A program made the translations under genes and the position numbers. Under the pieces are notes generated by a model. It did not search any database. It worked only from the letters and a program-made list of their open reading frames with translations, and was not told the origin of the DNA. Positions 23,077-34,351 of a DNA stretch of 64,000 nucleotides are shown here, piece after piece. Origin of the DNA: Dactylellina haptotyla (lineage: Eukaryota > Ascomycota > Orbiliomycetes > Orbiliales > Orbiliaceae). The DNA lies in contig CM062379.1 in NCBI GenBank assembly GCA_031310005.1, positions 1,116,001 through 1,180,000 on the forward strand, written 5' to 3'. Each line of letters starts with the position of its first letter. The first letter of the stretch is position 1.

Positions 23077-24837
23077 ATCTCAGTGGAGGTACTGCGATCA
23101 GAGAGAGAGATAGGAGGTGGGCGCAATTACACAGGGCAGACCGTCACAGGTGAGCAGGTCCGAAGCTGCTGTAGCTGCACAATTCAGAGAAGCGAGCGGT
23201 GGAAAGACCTCTAGCCAAAGAGTCTTGTGACAAACTACCAATCGATAAACGACAGTCCGAATGTATGCGTAACTGGGAGAGGTGATATGGGGAGAACAGA
23301 ATGTGTAGACGGAGTGGAGGGATGTGAGCAGGTGGAGGGCAGCTGTCGTCCTTAAGACTTGATATTCGCAGCGAGCGTGGCTGATGTTGCGTTGTGGTCT
23401 TTGTTGACGGTTCGCCCGGTTTCGAAGCGCCGGTTGTCCCCATAGCAACGCATGCACGCACACACACTTTCTGACTGAGCGACTGCGCATCCACAACACC
23501 CCCCAACACACGCCCCCCGATAAGGCGCCAGGTACCTCGTCATACGATATTCTATGCGGCGGTACCTGTGGACCGGGCCCCCATGCAACGGCGATTGACG
23601 ACGAGAGCTTCGCTGCCCATTCGCAGTTGGGTGCTCAATTTGAAACTTCCGCTCGCAGCAGTATTCTAATTCTCACGATGGATTCCCTGGTCGCTCTCGT
23701 GAGACTCTCTTTTCAATCAGGTCCCAGGGCCACCGTTCGCTGGATTCCAAGCCAGGTCCCACCCCAGGCACACGTCCCCAATGCATCTTCTACTCGACAC
23801 CACCCCAATCTGCATCTGTGCAACTGGTATGCATGTGCCTGACCTGGTGTTTACTACGCTGGCCGCACTAATTGTCCACGCTAGCATATCGCTTCCAACA
23901 TAGGAACATGTCTGGGGACAGGTAGAGGATAAGGGATATGTAGGTTTCTCGATCCTGTACAGGAATCGCTGCAGTAGCCTGCTCCAGCGCTGGCCTGCTC
24001 CTTGTTGCCTCCGGTCGCACTCGGAGTGCCACTAGCCCCCAATCCAGCAATTTAATAACAACTGAGGACGGTGTTCTCCTTGCTCCCTCCCATTCTCTGT
24101 TGTGGTTACTGGTTACCAGTGTGCATGTGGGCTCTCACGCTGTCTCCCCGTTGGCTTGCACCTTCCTGGCTCATGCCCCCGCTGGACGGTCGCGGCGCCT
24201 GCATCAGGGCAATGGTTTGTGAATCTCAGCTGCTGTTAGTCCTCAACCGGCCAGAGTAACAAGGTTAAAATTGACTCTCTGGCCTTCGGAATGCCCGCCA
24301 GTGGACGGATCACACCCTGCTGGCGAGAGAGAGCTCAATTACTTCATCGTGTGCAATTGATCAAGTTGTGATTGCTGTCAGGACCCAGTCGTGGGGCTGG
24401 GCAAAGGCAAGGGCAAAGGCCTGCGCATGGTGAGCGCTAACCCGCAGGCCTCCTCTCTGGAAGCCTCTCATTTCCTGGATCTGATCTGGGACGAGTTTGA
24501 TATCGAAAAATAGCCGACGCCTGTGATCAAGAGAGAGCGAGATAACCACCTCGCAGGCATCTCCAAAGAGGAAGCTGGCCCATGACGTTCGTCGGCATGA
24601 GAGTAAACACCATCAACCAGGCACCGTCTAACCGCTCCTGGCCTTGCTTTGGCCTTGGCGCAGCGGAATTTATTTTTCTGCGACAGGGCCAACCGCATGC
24701 GCAACACATCCGCAAAACACACCAAAATGCTTCGATAATCGTCTATAATCCAACATATTCGAACATCAAACCGTGCCAAAGAGCACTACAAATCCAGAGC
24801 TCCAAAGGGCGGTTCCACCGCAGCCCAATCCACCCGA
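23077..24837. promoter_or_regulatory. Long divergent intergenic region BUD4 / MRH4
   Basis: This 1.76-kb tract separates two outward-facing genes. Near 23455-23465 the plus strand has a short CA repeat. Frames here (for example 24468-24779 minus) overlap each other on both strands and show no domain. The half nearest 23076 should hold the BUD4 promoter and leader; that nearest 24838 the MRH4 promoter. An undetected small gene or noncoding RNA cannot be excluded. Confidence 0.45.
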
Positions 24838-27072
24838 ATGCGCAGCGCCTCTGCCCTCGTCCGGAGGAGTCGTCAAAGCAACAGTGTTTCACGACCCTCC
24901 CAGCTGCTTCTTCCTTCCCAAACCCTGTCTCCGTCCGGCAGCGTGCTACACGACATCTGCTCCTCATGTCTGGCAAAACTGAGGTTCGCACAAGGCGGGC
25001 TACACGGTAGTCATGTGCCCGTCGCAGGCTATGCGGCGGCTTTCCACTCCAGTGCCATCTCCTATGCCGGCCTGCGGACCAAGCCGAAGTCCGTCAAGAA
25101 TTTCCGCAAAGCCGTGGAGGGCAACAGAGCATTGAAGGAACTCGTGCAAAAGCCATCACGTATGGTCCTCTCTGCAAAGGTCGGGCGCGGTATATCAGCC
25201 GTGCGAGACAAGAAGACCCGGCTGGAAGACCGGCGGCCAGAACCTGCCATCGATACCGGCGGCGGTATGAACAGGAGGGTGTTCAAGCTTCGATCCGACG
25301 ACAAGCAACAATATTCTCGCGATCTAGAACGTCGAAGGCGAGAGCAGAGGGAAACCGCCTCGCGGCCATCGCCCTCTCGTTTTGAACAGCGACCAACAGC
25401 GGGGCTAAAGGCAGAACGCAGTTTCGCCGGGAAACCACCACAGGATCGTCCAAAATCAGATCGACGCGCTGCAGCTGCCGCACCCGAGGCAAATAATTAT
25501 GCAGGAGCGGGACGAAGCCTAGCTTCTCGCCAGGCCGATGCGGACAGTGACAAGAAATATATCCGTCCTCCTGTCCGCCGTTTCGCCCAGATGAAGCATA
25601 TCGCATCCCTCGACCATGTATCATCCAAAACCAGAGAGGTGACCCACGCTGCAGAAGAGCGATTCGGCTTTTTCGAGACTTTCGACTTGCTACCGCAGAC
25701 TCTAGAGGCTCTCCAAAAGGATGCCTTAGACGGTCTCGAGAATATGGCTCCGACGCCGGTACAGAGTCTTGTCATCCCTCAACTCCTTGACAAGAACCCC
25801 GCCCCACCGCTCCGTCCGTTGCCGTCACATCTACTCAAGCCTAAGCGCGGCCAATCTCCAGCCGTCGACAACTCCCAAGAGGGCTCCCGTAATAGTTTCG
25901 ATACTTATCTCATAGCCGCCGAAACGGGCTCCGGCAAAACTCTCTCCTACGTCCTACCTCTCATGGACACTCTCAAACGGCGTGAACTGCACCAGAAAGA
26001 ACAGGAAGCCCTCAAAGAACAACAAATGGCGGAAGTACTCCAATCTAAACGGTGGATGTTCGATATTGACTCCCCACCCGTCACTCAAGACACCTCAGTC
26101 GGCAAACCGTTCGCCGTAATCCTCGTCCCCACTAGCGAACTCGTCTTCCAAGTTGGCACTTTACTCAAGAAGCTTTCCTACATCATCAAAATGCGCACCG
26201 AGATGGTATCCAAGGACTTCACGGGTAAAGTCATCCGTGAACGGCTCTTCGGCCGCAAAACACCGGACATCATCGTCGGTACCCCCTTCATGATTGACCG
26301 CATCACCGAAGCCAACCCGCAAATGCTCCACCGCACATCCCACATCATCGTCGACGAAGCCGATTCTCTCTTCGACCGCTCCTTCTCCCCACTAACAGGC
26401 GCAATCATCCCGCGCGCTGTCAACCTCGAGAAATTGATCTTGTGTTCTGCGACTATTCCCAAGAGTCTGGACACTTACATCCGCAGGAAATATCCAGAGT
26501 GTCACCGCCTGGTCACCGCGAATCTCCACGCCATCCCGCGAAGAGTCCAGTTACAAGTCATAGAAGCCGAACGCGACCCCTACCGTGGCAATAAACCACT
26601 CGCATGCGCGCACATATTAGGAAACATCGCAAAGGATTCCACAGAACCCGGGTACAAGAAGCGTGTTGTCGTGTTTGTGAACGAGCGGGAAACGACAGCG
26701 GAGGTCACGGCGTATTTACAAGAGAAGGGCTTCGATGCGGTAGAAATCAACCGAGACAGCGATTCCAGGAGTATTCTGGAGTCGTTCACGGGTGAGAAGG
26801 AGGCTGCGGAAGAAACTGAGGAGGAGAGGAGAGGTGCGATGAAGGTGCTTGTTACAACGGACTTGGCGAGTCGAGGCGTGGATACGAAGACCGTGAAGAA
26901 TGTGATATTGTATGATGTTCCGTATACTAGTATCGATTTCATCCATCGGTTAGGAAGGACGGGTAGAATGGGACGACGTGGCAGAGCGTGGGTGCTAGTC
27001 GATAAGGATAGCAACCAGGAGTATGTGAAGGAAGTGCGGAAGACCATGTTCTTGGGACAAGCCTTGATATAA
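24838..27072 (+). CDS. MRH4: Mitochondrial DEAD-box RNA helicase MRH4
   Basis: Single exon, 744 residues. The N-terminus is Arg/Ser-rich without early acids (MRSASALVRRSRQSNSVSR), a mitochondrial presequence. Helicase motifs in order: NMAPTPVQSLVIPQLL (Q-motif region, about 302), AAETGSGKT (Walker A, about 360), VPTSE (Ia), VDEAD (motif II, D near 506), SATIP (motif III, about 537), TTDLASRGVD (motif V) and HRLGRTGRMGRRGRAW (motif VI, about 703). A lineage-typical insertion (KEQEALKEQQMAEVLQSKRW) separates motifs I and Ia. Yeast Mrh4 is needed for late assembly of the large mitoribosomal subunit; the same role is inferred here. The start is the first ATG and gives the targeting signal. Confidence 0.9.
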   Translation: MRSASALVRRSRQSNSVSRPSQLLLPSQTLSPSGSVLHDICSSCLAKLRFAQGGLHGSHVPVAGYAAAFHSSAISYAGLRTKPKSVKNFRKAVEGNRALKELVQKPSRMVLSAKVGRGISAVRDKKTRLEDRRPEPAIDTGGGMNRRVFKLRSDDKQQYSRDLERRRREQRETASRPSPSRFEQRPTAGLKAERSFAGKPPQDRPKSDRRAAAAAPEANNYAGAGRSLASRQADADSDKKYIRPPVRRFAQMKHIASLDHVSSKTREVTHAAEERFGFFETFDLLPQTLEALQKDALDGLENMAPTPVQSLVIPQLLDKNPAPPLRPLPSHLLKPKRGQSPAVDNSQEGSRNSFDTYLIAAETGSGKTLSYVLPLMDTLKRRELHQKEQEALKEQQMAEVLQSKRWMFDIDSPPVTQDTSVGKPFAVILVPTSELVFQVGTLLKKLSYIIKMRTEMVSKDFTGKVIRERLFGRKTPDIIVGTPFMIDRITEANPQMLHRTSHIIVDEADSLFDRSFSPLTGAIIPRAVNLEKLILCSATIPKSLDTYIRRKYPECHRLVTANLHAIPRRVQLQVIEAERDPYRGNKPLACAHILGNIAKDSTEPGYKKRVVVFVNERETTAEVTAYLQEKGFDAVEINRDSDSRSILESFTGEKEAAEETEEERRGAMKVLVTTDLASRGVDTKTVKNVILYDVPYTSIDFIHRLGRTGRMGRRGRAWVLVDKDSNQEYVKEVRKTMFLGQALI

Positions 27073-27362
27073 GCCCCTACTCAAAACCTTCAGTATTGTA
27101 CATATGTTGGATAGATTGTATATATAACCCTATGATAACCATGTATTTTATAAAAGCCACGTTATTCTACTAATGGAGACTTTCTTTTATATTTTTTTAT
27201 CTAATTATAGCCTGGGCCAACATTGAAGTCTAATAACATATAAACAAAAAAAGATGTAGAAAGGAAACATTCCCCACGCTGATGATATCCCATAACCAAT
27301 GCGATTGAAAACAGAAAGAATATACACAAAAAAAAAAACCTCCATACATACGTATATTTTAT
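27073..27362. terminator. Convergent 3' flank MRH4 / PRO1
   Basis: 290 bases of very AT-rich sequence between two converging stop codons, with TATATAAC and A-runs near 27330, fitting polyadenylation signals for both genes. Confidence 0.5.
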
Positions 27363-29284
27363 CTACAATTCGTCCCCCTTCTCATATTTGGGGAAGAAGG
27401 CAGTATTATCCCTAAACGAGATATACTCTGTATCAGCGTACCCCAACACGGCCGAAATATCCCGACTCCTATGCCCCTTGATCCGTGCGATTTCCGTAGA
27501 GCTATAGTTCACTATCGCCCGTCCCACGTCCTCCGCGACTATAGTGCAGGTATCCTCTTGGCTGTCCGCGGCAGCCGATCCACTACGCCGCACGACGGTC
27601 AAACTTACGGCTTCCAATTGGTGGAATTCGCCGGTCACTTTTACGATTCCGACGGCCAGGAGACCGGCGCGGTTGGAGCGTGTAAGAGCGTTGTATGCGC
27701 CCTGGTCGATGTATATTGTCCCGTGCGGTTTCAAGCCGTGCAGAAGCCAGAAATGGCGGTCCCGCACCGCTTTTCCGCGTGGGAGGAAGCGCGTGTGCAG
27801 GGGGACCTTTGGTAGAATCTTTTCAGATGTCGGGGTGTTAATCATCGTTGAGCCAAGAGGGGTAGGGTGAGAAGATGTGGGGGTCGCCGCTCCATCTGGT
27901 GACAGGAATGTTACTGTTGTTGCTGAGTCTATTGAGGGGAATGGAGAGATTGTGTCTACGGACGAATCCGAGACCAATGACGTCAGGGATTCTGTCGAAG
28001 GGGAGGGGCTTAGTATATTTACACCCTCTAATTTTGTTGCAGCAGCTTCCAGGTCCTCGCCAACAGGGTCGCCTGTGCTATGCGATGTTAGATGGCGCAA
28101 GGGTGGGGAAGTGGCGCGCGTTGGTGTCTGCGTTTGAGATGTGGTCTTGATGGATTGGCAGTATTCGACAATGTGGAAGATATTGCTGGGGACAGAGCTG
28201 CGGGTGATGATTGTAGTGACACCAGCGGATGTTGCGAGCTTCGCGGCGACGAGCTTTGTTGCCATACCACCTGTGCCGACTGCTGAACCGAGCGTGGATA
28301 CTACCATGATATATCAATATATGCCCTCTGAGGTAGTTGCAGATATCTTGATAGCTCACCATCAACCTCCAATGCAGAGATATCTTCGACAACCATAATT
28401 GGCTTTGCGTCTGGGTGGGTTCGAGGATTCTTGTCGTACAGACAGTCGACATCAGTCATGAGAAACAAGTAATCTGCATTGACCATGCCAGCAGTGATTC
28501 CAGATAAAGTATCATTGTCTCCGAATTTAATTTCCTACCCCGACCCAAGTCAATATCAAGATTTATGGTTGCATTGAGACTGAATGACATACGCTAACAG
28601 CGATTGTATCGTTCTCGTTCACGATTGGGACAACACCCATATTCAAAAGTTCATTAAAAGTATTAGCGGCATTGCGATATTGAGTTCTCTGGAATTGGAA
28701 TTTTTCAATTAGTCTCAATACCAGTTCAAATTCTGATTGAATATACAACTTACATCCACAATGTCGTTTCTTGTAAGGAGGACCTGGGCCACAGTCTGTC
28801 CGAGCAGTGAGAAGAGCTTATCCCATATCGCCACCAGCTCGCATTGCCCGATTGCAGCAATAGCCTAGCCACAGAAATTTATCAGTAATACGATCTCCAA
28901 GAATCAATCTCTCCCTCAAGAGCTCAAAGAATAGCATACCTGGCATTTAGATAGCAACTTTGGTCGCTTATCCAAGCCTAGCTTCCTCAGACCGATTCCA
29001 ATGGCACCGGACGAAACTAAAATAACCCTGTGCCCCTCCCTACGCAGCCGAACGACCGTTTCAACGAGTAACGAAAGATTGGAGATCAAGGGCTCGTGGG
29101 TCTTCTCGTGGCAAATAGACGAGGTGCCTGCAGTGTGTTGTACGATGTGAAATCTGTTAGCCTTCTGAACAGGAGGAGCAGCGAAAAGATGGGATGCAGC
29201 AGCGCCAATGCTGCAGGCATAATGTATGTTTGCCGCAGACGTACCCAGCTTGATGACAATCGTGAGCAACCTGGTGCTGCGCAT
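27363..29284 (-). CDS. PRO1: Glutamate 5-kinase with C-terminal PUA domain
   Basis: Six exons (29284-29245, 29127-28940, 28864-28754, 28688-28593, 28534-28360, 28300-27363) give 515 residues. It phosphorylates glutamate to gamma-glutamyl phosphate, the first step of proline synthesis. Amino-acid-kinase signatures are clear: [11 protein letters not shown] at the N-terminus, [63 protein letters not shown] and [20 protein letters not shown]. The first intron falls inside the ATP-binding motif (LG/TSSI). The C-terminal PUA domain spans [20 protein letters not shown] to the end. Between them lies a Ser/Thr/Pro-rich insert of about 120 residues with no domain. The N-terminal exon is only 40 nt. Proline-feedback sensitivity is expected from the family but cannot be read here. 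Confidence 0.94.
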
Positions 29285-29872
29285 TTTGTCGATGTTTTTT
29301 GACTATGACGGATTGCTAGCGGAAGGTGGGAGCTGCGGAGACGAAATTGAGGGAGAAGATGGCTTTATGACTCCGACGAGGAATGTCGCTCAGAAACCCA
29401 GCGCAATCGAAAGGAGTAGGCGCAAACGAGAAAATTTCCAGCTGTGCACTGTGATGTATTTGCTATTCGAGTTATCGTGGCCAATGGAGCCCAGCTGTGC
29501 AGTAGAACGGCGGCAATTGAGGGTCTTAAAAGAAAGTAGCTGGAGACGAGAGAGGTACCAGAGCTCCCCGGCACCGAATGTTTCTCTGCCAGGAGAGTAT
29601 AGCGTAATTGATCCTTCACCGGAATACCAGCGCTAGCCGTTAGCACTTCCTTCTTTTTCTTCTCTAAATATCCTCCCCGGCCCCTGGCGAAAGAAGTGTT
29701 CGATATATTGGCTGGTCGATATCGGCGGGTGTTTGTGCATATTCACGCTGCAGGTGCCCCCGGCCAACCCGACTTCGCTCATTCGCCGCCGCCGTACAAT
29801 TTTCTTTCATTTTTGTCGCAGATAACCTTCACCGAAAAACAACACCACCCCCACCACCATCTCCAACTGAAC
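29285..29872. promoter_or_regulatory. Bidirectional promoter PRO1 / ATP23
   Basis: 588 bases between divergent start codons. The ATP23 side ends in a C/A-rich leader (ACCACCCCCACCACCATC) close to the ATG at 29873, common in fungal 5' UTRs. Short frames here have no domain. Confidence 0.5.
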
Positions 29873-30759
29873 ATGTCCAACAACCCCACCGGCGACGGGG
29901 CCGCGATACAGGGCACCGCCGACCTCAACCATGAGGCCTCGGTGCAGGACTCCAAGCCCGTCTACAAGGGCAAGCCAATGACCTGGTTCCGCCATCTCTC
30001 CTACATCACCGGCTACGGAATGACGCCCGACGTCCTCGACGAGTACAAGCGGGATGTGGACGACTTCTACGCCGACAAGATGTGCAAGCGCTGCGAGGAC
30101 AACAGAGACTGGCTGCTCACATACAGTACGTTACTTTCTTAAACCCTCCAATTACCTTCTCTTTGTTTGAACTCTATCAATCGATCCTCCCAGAAAAGAA
30201 TAACTAAATCCAACACCCAGGCCCGCCTTGACCCTTCCGTCTCCGCTGCGTTCATTCTATAAAACAAAAAGGCCCAATAGTCCGCTTCATGATGGATCAA
30301 GTCCGCGAAGTAAACGGCAACCTGACAACCGACTCCATCAAATGCATGCGCTGCACGAAAGACCAAGCCGGCGGGTTCCACCCCAAATACGGCATCCTGC
30401 TCTGCCAGAACAAACTCCGCGATAGGGACCACGTCGAGGACACCATGGCCCACGAGATGGTCCACGCCTACGACCACATGCGCTTCAAAGTCGATTGGGA
30501 TAACGTGAAGCATCTGGCGTGCACGGAGATCAGAGCGTCAACATTGAGCGGCGAGTGTAGGCCTTATCAGGAGTGGATGGTCAGAGGACAGTGGAAGTTT
30601 CTGAGGCATATGGAGAGCTGTGTTAGGAGACGGGCCACGCTGAGTGTCAGCGGTCACCCAAAAGTGAATGGGGATATGGAAATGGCAGGAAGAATCGTGG
30701 ACCAGGTTTTCGATTCCTGCTATAAAGATACCAGGCCGTTCAGAGAGGTATATCGATAG
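29873..30759 (+). CDS. ATP23: Mitochondrial inner membrane metalloprotease ATP23
   Basis: Two exons (29873-30125, 30272-30759; 146-nt intron, longer than its neighbours) encode 246 residues. The peptidase M76 zinc motif HEMVHAYDH sits at about 145-153 and is preceded by IKCMRCTKDQAGGFHPKYGI and LCQNKLRDRDHVEDTMAHE. Other conserved parts are MCKRCEDNRDWLLTYSPIVRF across the splice junction, the segment CTEIRASTLSGECRPYQEW, and FDSCYKDTRPF near the C-terminus. ATP23 acts on the intermembrane-space side of the inner membrane, processes the Atp6 precursor in yeast and assists F1Fo assembly. The many paired cysteines fit import by the disulfide relay. There is no classical presequence, as is usual for this family. 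Only the last AG before the second exon keeps the frame open. Confidence 0.93.
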
Positions 30760-31251
30760 TTGGTTGGTACCCCATATCGAGAGCATTTACAGACAGGACT
30801 ACATCATCGGTTCTTGTCATTTAGAGATAATTACTTTCAACATTGTATAATATAATACATTCCGCTCTCTCTAGAAGCGATACTTTCGTAAAATTCGATT
30901 TCGCCATGCGTGACAAGCAAAACACAACAATAATAGTGTATGAGACTTAACATCAAAAACCAAAATACATGGACAAGAAATTCCAGACTGGCCGCTAGCG
31001 CTAATACTAACAATGTCCGGGTATGTCATAGACTACGAGCTCCGTACTTTTTCGAATTTGTCAGACCGATGCTTCCCAGATTTGGGTACCTTTTTAAGCA
31101 ATCGACCTGCATGTGAGAGCGTAGTGAGACGTTATCGCGTGTATCACACCAACCAAATAAAAACCACACGACATGAACTCCGGGGGACCGAGCAAAAGAA
31201 CTCCAGAAACACTCTAAAACACCATTTGGACGGGATATGTGGATGCTTTTT
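30760..31251. terminator. Convergent 3' region ATP23 / Aurora kinase
   Basis: About 490 bases between converging stop codons. TATAATATAATAC near 30845 could be the ATP23 polyadenylation region. No supported gene. Confidence 0.5.
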
Positions 31252-32665
31252 TTATTCGTAGTCGTCATAGCTCTCCACTTCCCTCTGTTGGCTATTCCGG
31301 TTCCTCTCGCGCGCGGTCTGAGACTTGCAGTGTTTTACAATCCAGGGGTGCTCAGCAACTTGCTCGAGGGGGAGACGTTTTTCGGGGTCCAGGCGCAAAA
31401 GCTGTCACAAAGTTAGCAAGAAAAGTTTGTTTAATAATAATGGGGTTGAACTTACCCTAGTGATAAGGTCCTTGGCCTCGGGGCTCACGAAATCCGGAAC
31501 TTGGTATCTCAATCTGACGATCCTCGACTGCGTTTCGCGGGGAGCATCCTCGAAAGGCGCGGCACCGACCAAAAACTCGTACATGAGGACACCGAGCGAC
31601 CATAAATCGACCTTCTCACCGTGGGGCTCCTCTCTCAACATCTCGGGTGGGAGGTAGTCGAGGGTACCGCACAGTGTTGTTCTTCTGTTCGTAGGAGCGT
31701 GCACACTCCAGCCGAAATCGGAAAGCTTAATTTCTCCGTGAGAACCAACCAAGATATTCTCGGGCTTGATGTCACGATGGATGACATGTTTCTTATGGAG
31801 GTAGGAGAGAGCGGATGCCATTTGTGCAATATACTATTCGTAACAGTCAGCATTAAACACGTCTATTAGACGAATCAAAGCGGAGTACTCACGCTTGCGG
31901 CACGTGGCTCCGAAAAGCTACCGGCTTTTCGGAGCATCTTGTACAATTCACCTTGCGCGGCGTATTCAATAATCAAAAAGACTCGCTTGGAGTCGTGGAA
32001 GTGCCCGAAGAATCTCAGAATATTCGGGTGCCGCAGATTCGACTGAATCTCGACTTCTCTTCTCAACTGCACCTCGACTCTTCCCTCCTGCAGCTCGCTC
32101 TTGTGCAACACTTTCAAAGCGCAGAGGAAGCCGGTCTTTCGCTCCTTGGCCAGATACACGCGTCCGAACTTTCCCTTTCCGAGAGGTCGACCGATCTCGA
32201 ACATTCCGAGGTGTAGAGCCTTGGAAGACAACGAGATCTGAGCCGGGATATTGTTGCTCGGGTCCGACCGTCTTGGGGCAACCTGGAGGGAGTTTTTAGG
32301 CGCATCGTCTCTTTCGGTCTCATTTCTGTTAACCTTCTTCGTCGGCGAGCCGGGAGCGCCGGAGTTCGCGGCTTGATTGTGGACAGCGAGTTTGAGGTAT
32401 GCGTGTTTCGAGAGATTCTGGGATTGGGATATCGACGGCTGCAGGGCAAGTGGTTTGCCGCTTAACGACGAGATTGGTTTGATTGTGCTCTACAAACCTT
32501 ACTGTTAGCGACTTCAGGTTCCCTAGATATTTGATAACAATCGCTCCTTACCTTTGATGGATTGATCATCTTGATCGTGGAGTGCATCGGGTCGACGTTC
32601 TCTGAGCCAGAGACGGTCAAGCCCCTTAGTTGCGACTCGACCTTCTCGATCTGCCGGATAGACAT
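31252..32665 (-). CDS. IPL1: Aurora kinase (IPL1/Ark1 type)
   Basis: Four exons (32665-32552, 32489-31893, 31833-31456, 31401-31252), all introns in phase 0, give 412 residues. A disordered N-terminal 125 residues precede the kinase: [18 protein letters not shown] (about 131-148), CALKVLHK with the catalytic lysine, [10 protein letters not shown] (Asp about 258), LSDFGWS (about 276) and the Aurora-specific activation loop [16 protein letters not shown], whose second Thr (about 290) is the autophosphorylation site. The family is the catalytic subunit of the chromosomal passenger complex with INCENP/Sli15 and Survivin/Bir1. It corrects kinetochore attachment and acts in cytokinesis. Filamentous fungi usually have one Aurora, consistent with this being the sole copy. 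The tail is polar and ends EVESYDDYE. The start at 32665 is the first ATG of the open exon. Confidence 0.95.
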
Positions 32666-34351
32666 CTTGAGTGGGTGTAGCTTTTAGGCGCGTACGTGAT
32701 CTAGGAGAATGGTAAATGGCAAGTCGTAGAAGGCAATACAAGTAATCTTCGGATGTTGAAGATTGGTCGATAAGTTCGAGTGGTTTGGTGATGTTGAAAG
32801 GAACATCCGATTATCAGGCAGATTTACGGGCTGGGCCAATCCGCTTCATTTGGGCAGCAAATGCGTGTGGTTGTGTGGCTGGCCGTCTGTTTGTTGGTGT
32901 TGTTTGGGCTGGGAGACCGTCGTCAAGGAAACACGGCGTGTCCCAAAGCAGCCGGCTGCAGCACAACACATCTCATGCTTCTTCCGCTGGGTCCACCCGG
33001 TCCATAAGATTCAAGCTTAAAACGCGGGATGAATCTATCTCGTCCCAGAGAAAATCGGTTTGTTCCATGGCTATCGTGAAGCCTAAAGGTGCTGTTTCTA
33101 CAAACAAGCTCGTTTATCGATGCATCATACTCGGTAAAAACCCGATGATCGGTACTCGAGATCGAGAATTTCAGTTCTCCAGATAAGATTAATTGAGAAT
33201 TATGAATTCAACGATCAATTTATAGACTGGGAGTTCACAATTATAAGACTGATACCCAGATCATTAAATTACTAGTGCAATATGCGCCAAGAGCGTCTTT
33301 TAGCTTTAAACTGGCTGATTCAACCTTCTCCGATCTCAACGCTCGATCTCGTAGATCGGACTTGAAATCCCCCAAACATCCAACTCACCGTAGGTTTGTG
33401 TTGTGCTCCTGGTCCCGGGGTCCCGCGATTTCCACAGCCTTACGTGAGCTCACGAATTGAAGTATCAACCTCACCACATCACTAGGAGCACTCCCTGGCC
33501 TGGTCGGATAACAGATCACAGACTGGCTCATCAACCATAACCCGTCTTCGATTCCCGCCTAGTTCAAAGCAAAAGCCACAACCATACGCCCTGCTCTGGT
33601 CTCAAATGTTCGTAGCTCGTCGCATTAAGCGCCGCCCAGGTACATTGCAGAAGAACAACACACAAAATACCTCCAACTCCGCCTTGGAGACATGCAAACT
33701 CAATGTCTCTACTACCGTCCAAGGAGATCATGCTAAAAATCTAAAATTAACCTATTGTTCCTAGTGCCAGAAGTTCAGTCTGTTCCTTTGTCGCAATACA
33801 GGAACTTTCTCAACTTCTTCGTTCCGCCTAGCGCCGTTTGTGAGAACGATCAATCGTGGTTTGGAGTGAATATATCAACCAGGTTTTTCTGTGCAATGGA
33901 GTGCTGAGGTGGCGTAGACGGTACCAGGTTAACAATTGCAACTGGCACGGCGTGTTTCTAGAATTGTGCCATATGTAATAAAGACTGTGATTTAGAACCT
34001 TCTCTCTCTGTCCCGAATATTTTCCCACATTGTTGCCCCCGTGTTCGTTACTCAACCACCACTTTATCCGGGTTTATACTATCCAGACCTATTTGTATGG
34101 CTATGTAACCTCTTTTAGATTACTTTAGCCTCTTTCTTAAGATAATTTTCTTGATAACGTATTCTCATTACAATAACTACAGTGTTTATCAGACCCAGAT
34201 CTATAGACCAGTCGACTTTGACGTTGGTATCTCTCATTGACACAACTATAGTCAGCAAGATCGAAATTTCGATTCAAGTCTGACCATAAAATTTATATTT
34301 GTATGGATCGAAAACCTATTGCCTCACGCTACATAGCACCGTAATATTGCG
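32666..34351. other. Intergenic region upstream of Aurora and of the second GPI-type gene
   Basis: 1.7 kb without a supported gene. The proximal part (32666-33000) should hold the Aurora promoter. A perfect 8-bp inverted repeat occurs at 33329-33336/33353-33360. From 33600 on the sequence is AT-rich with only short frames. Confidence 0.5.

Noticed and set aside
33541-33575. B-box-like TTCGATTCCCGCC suggesting a tRNA
   Set aside because: No matching T-stem 5' arm, no A box at the right distance and no acceptor stem.
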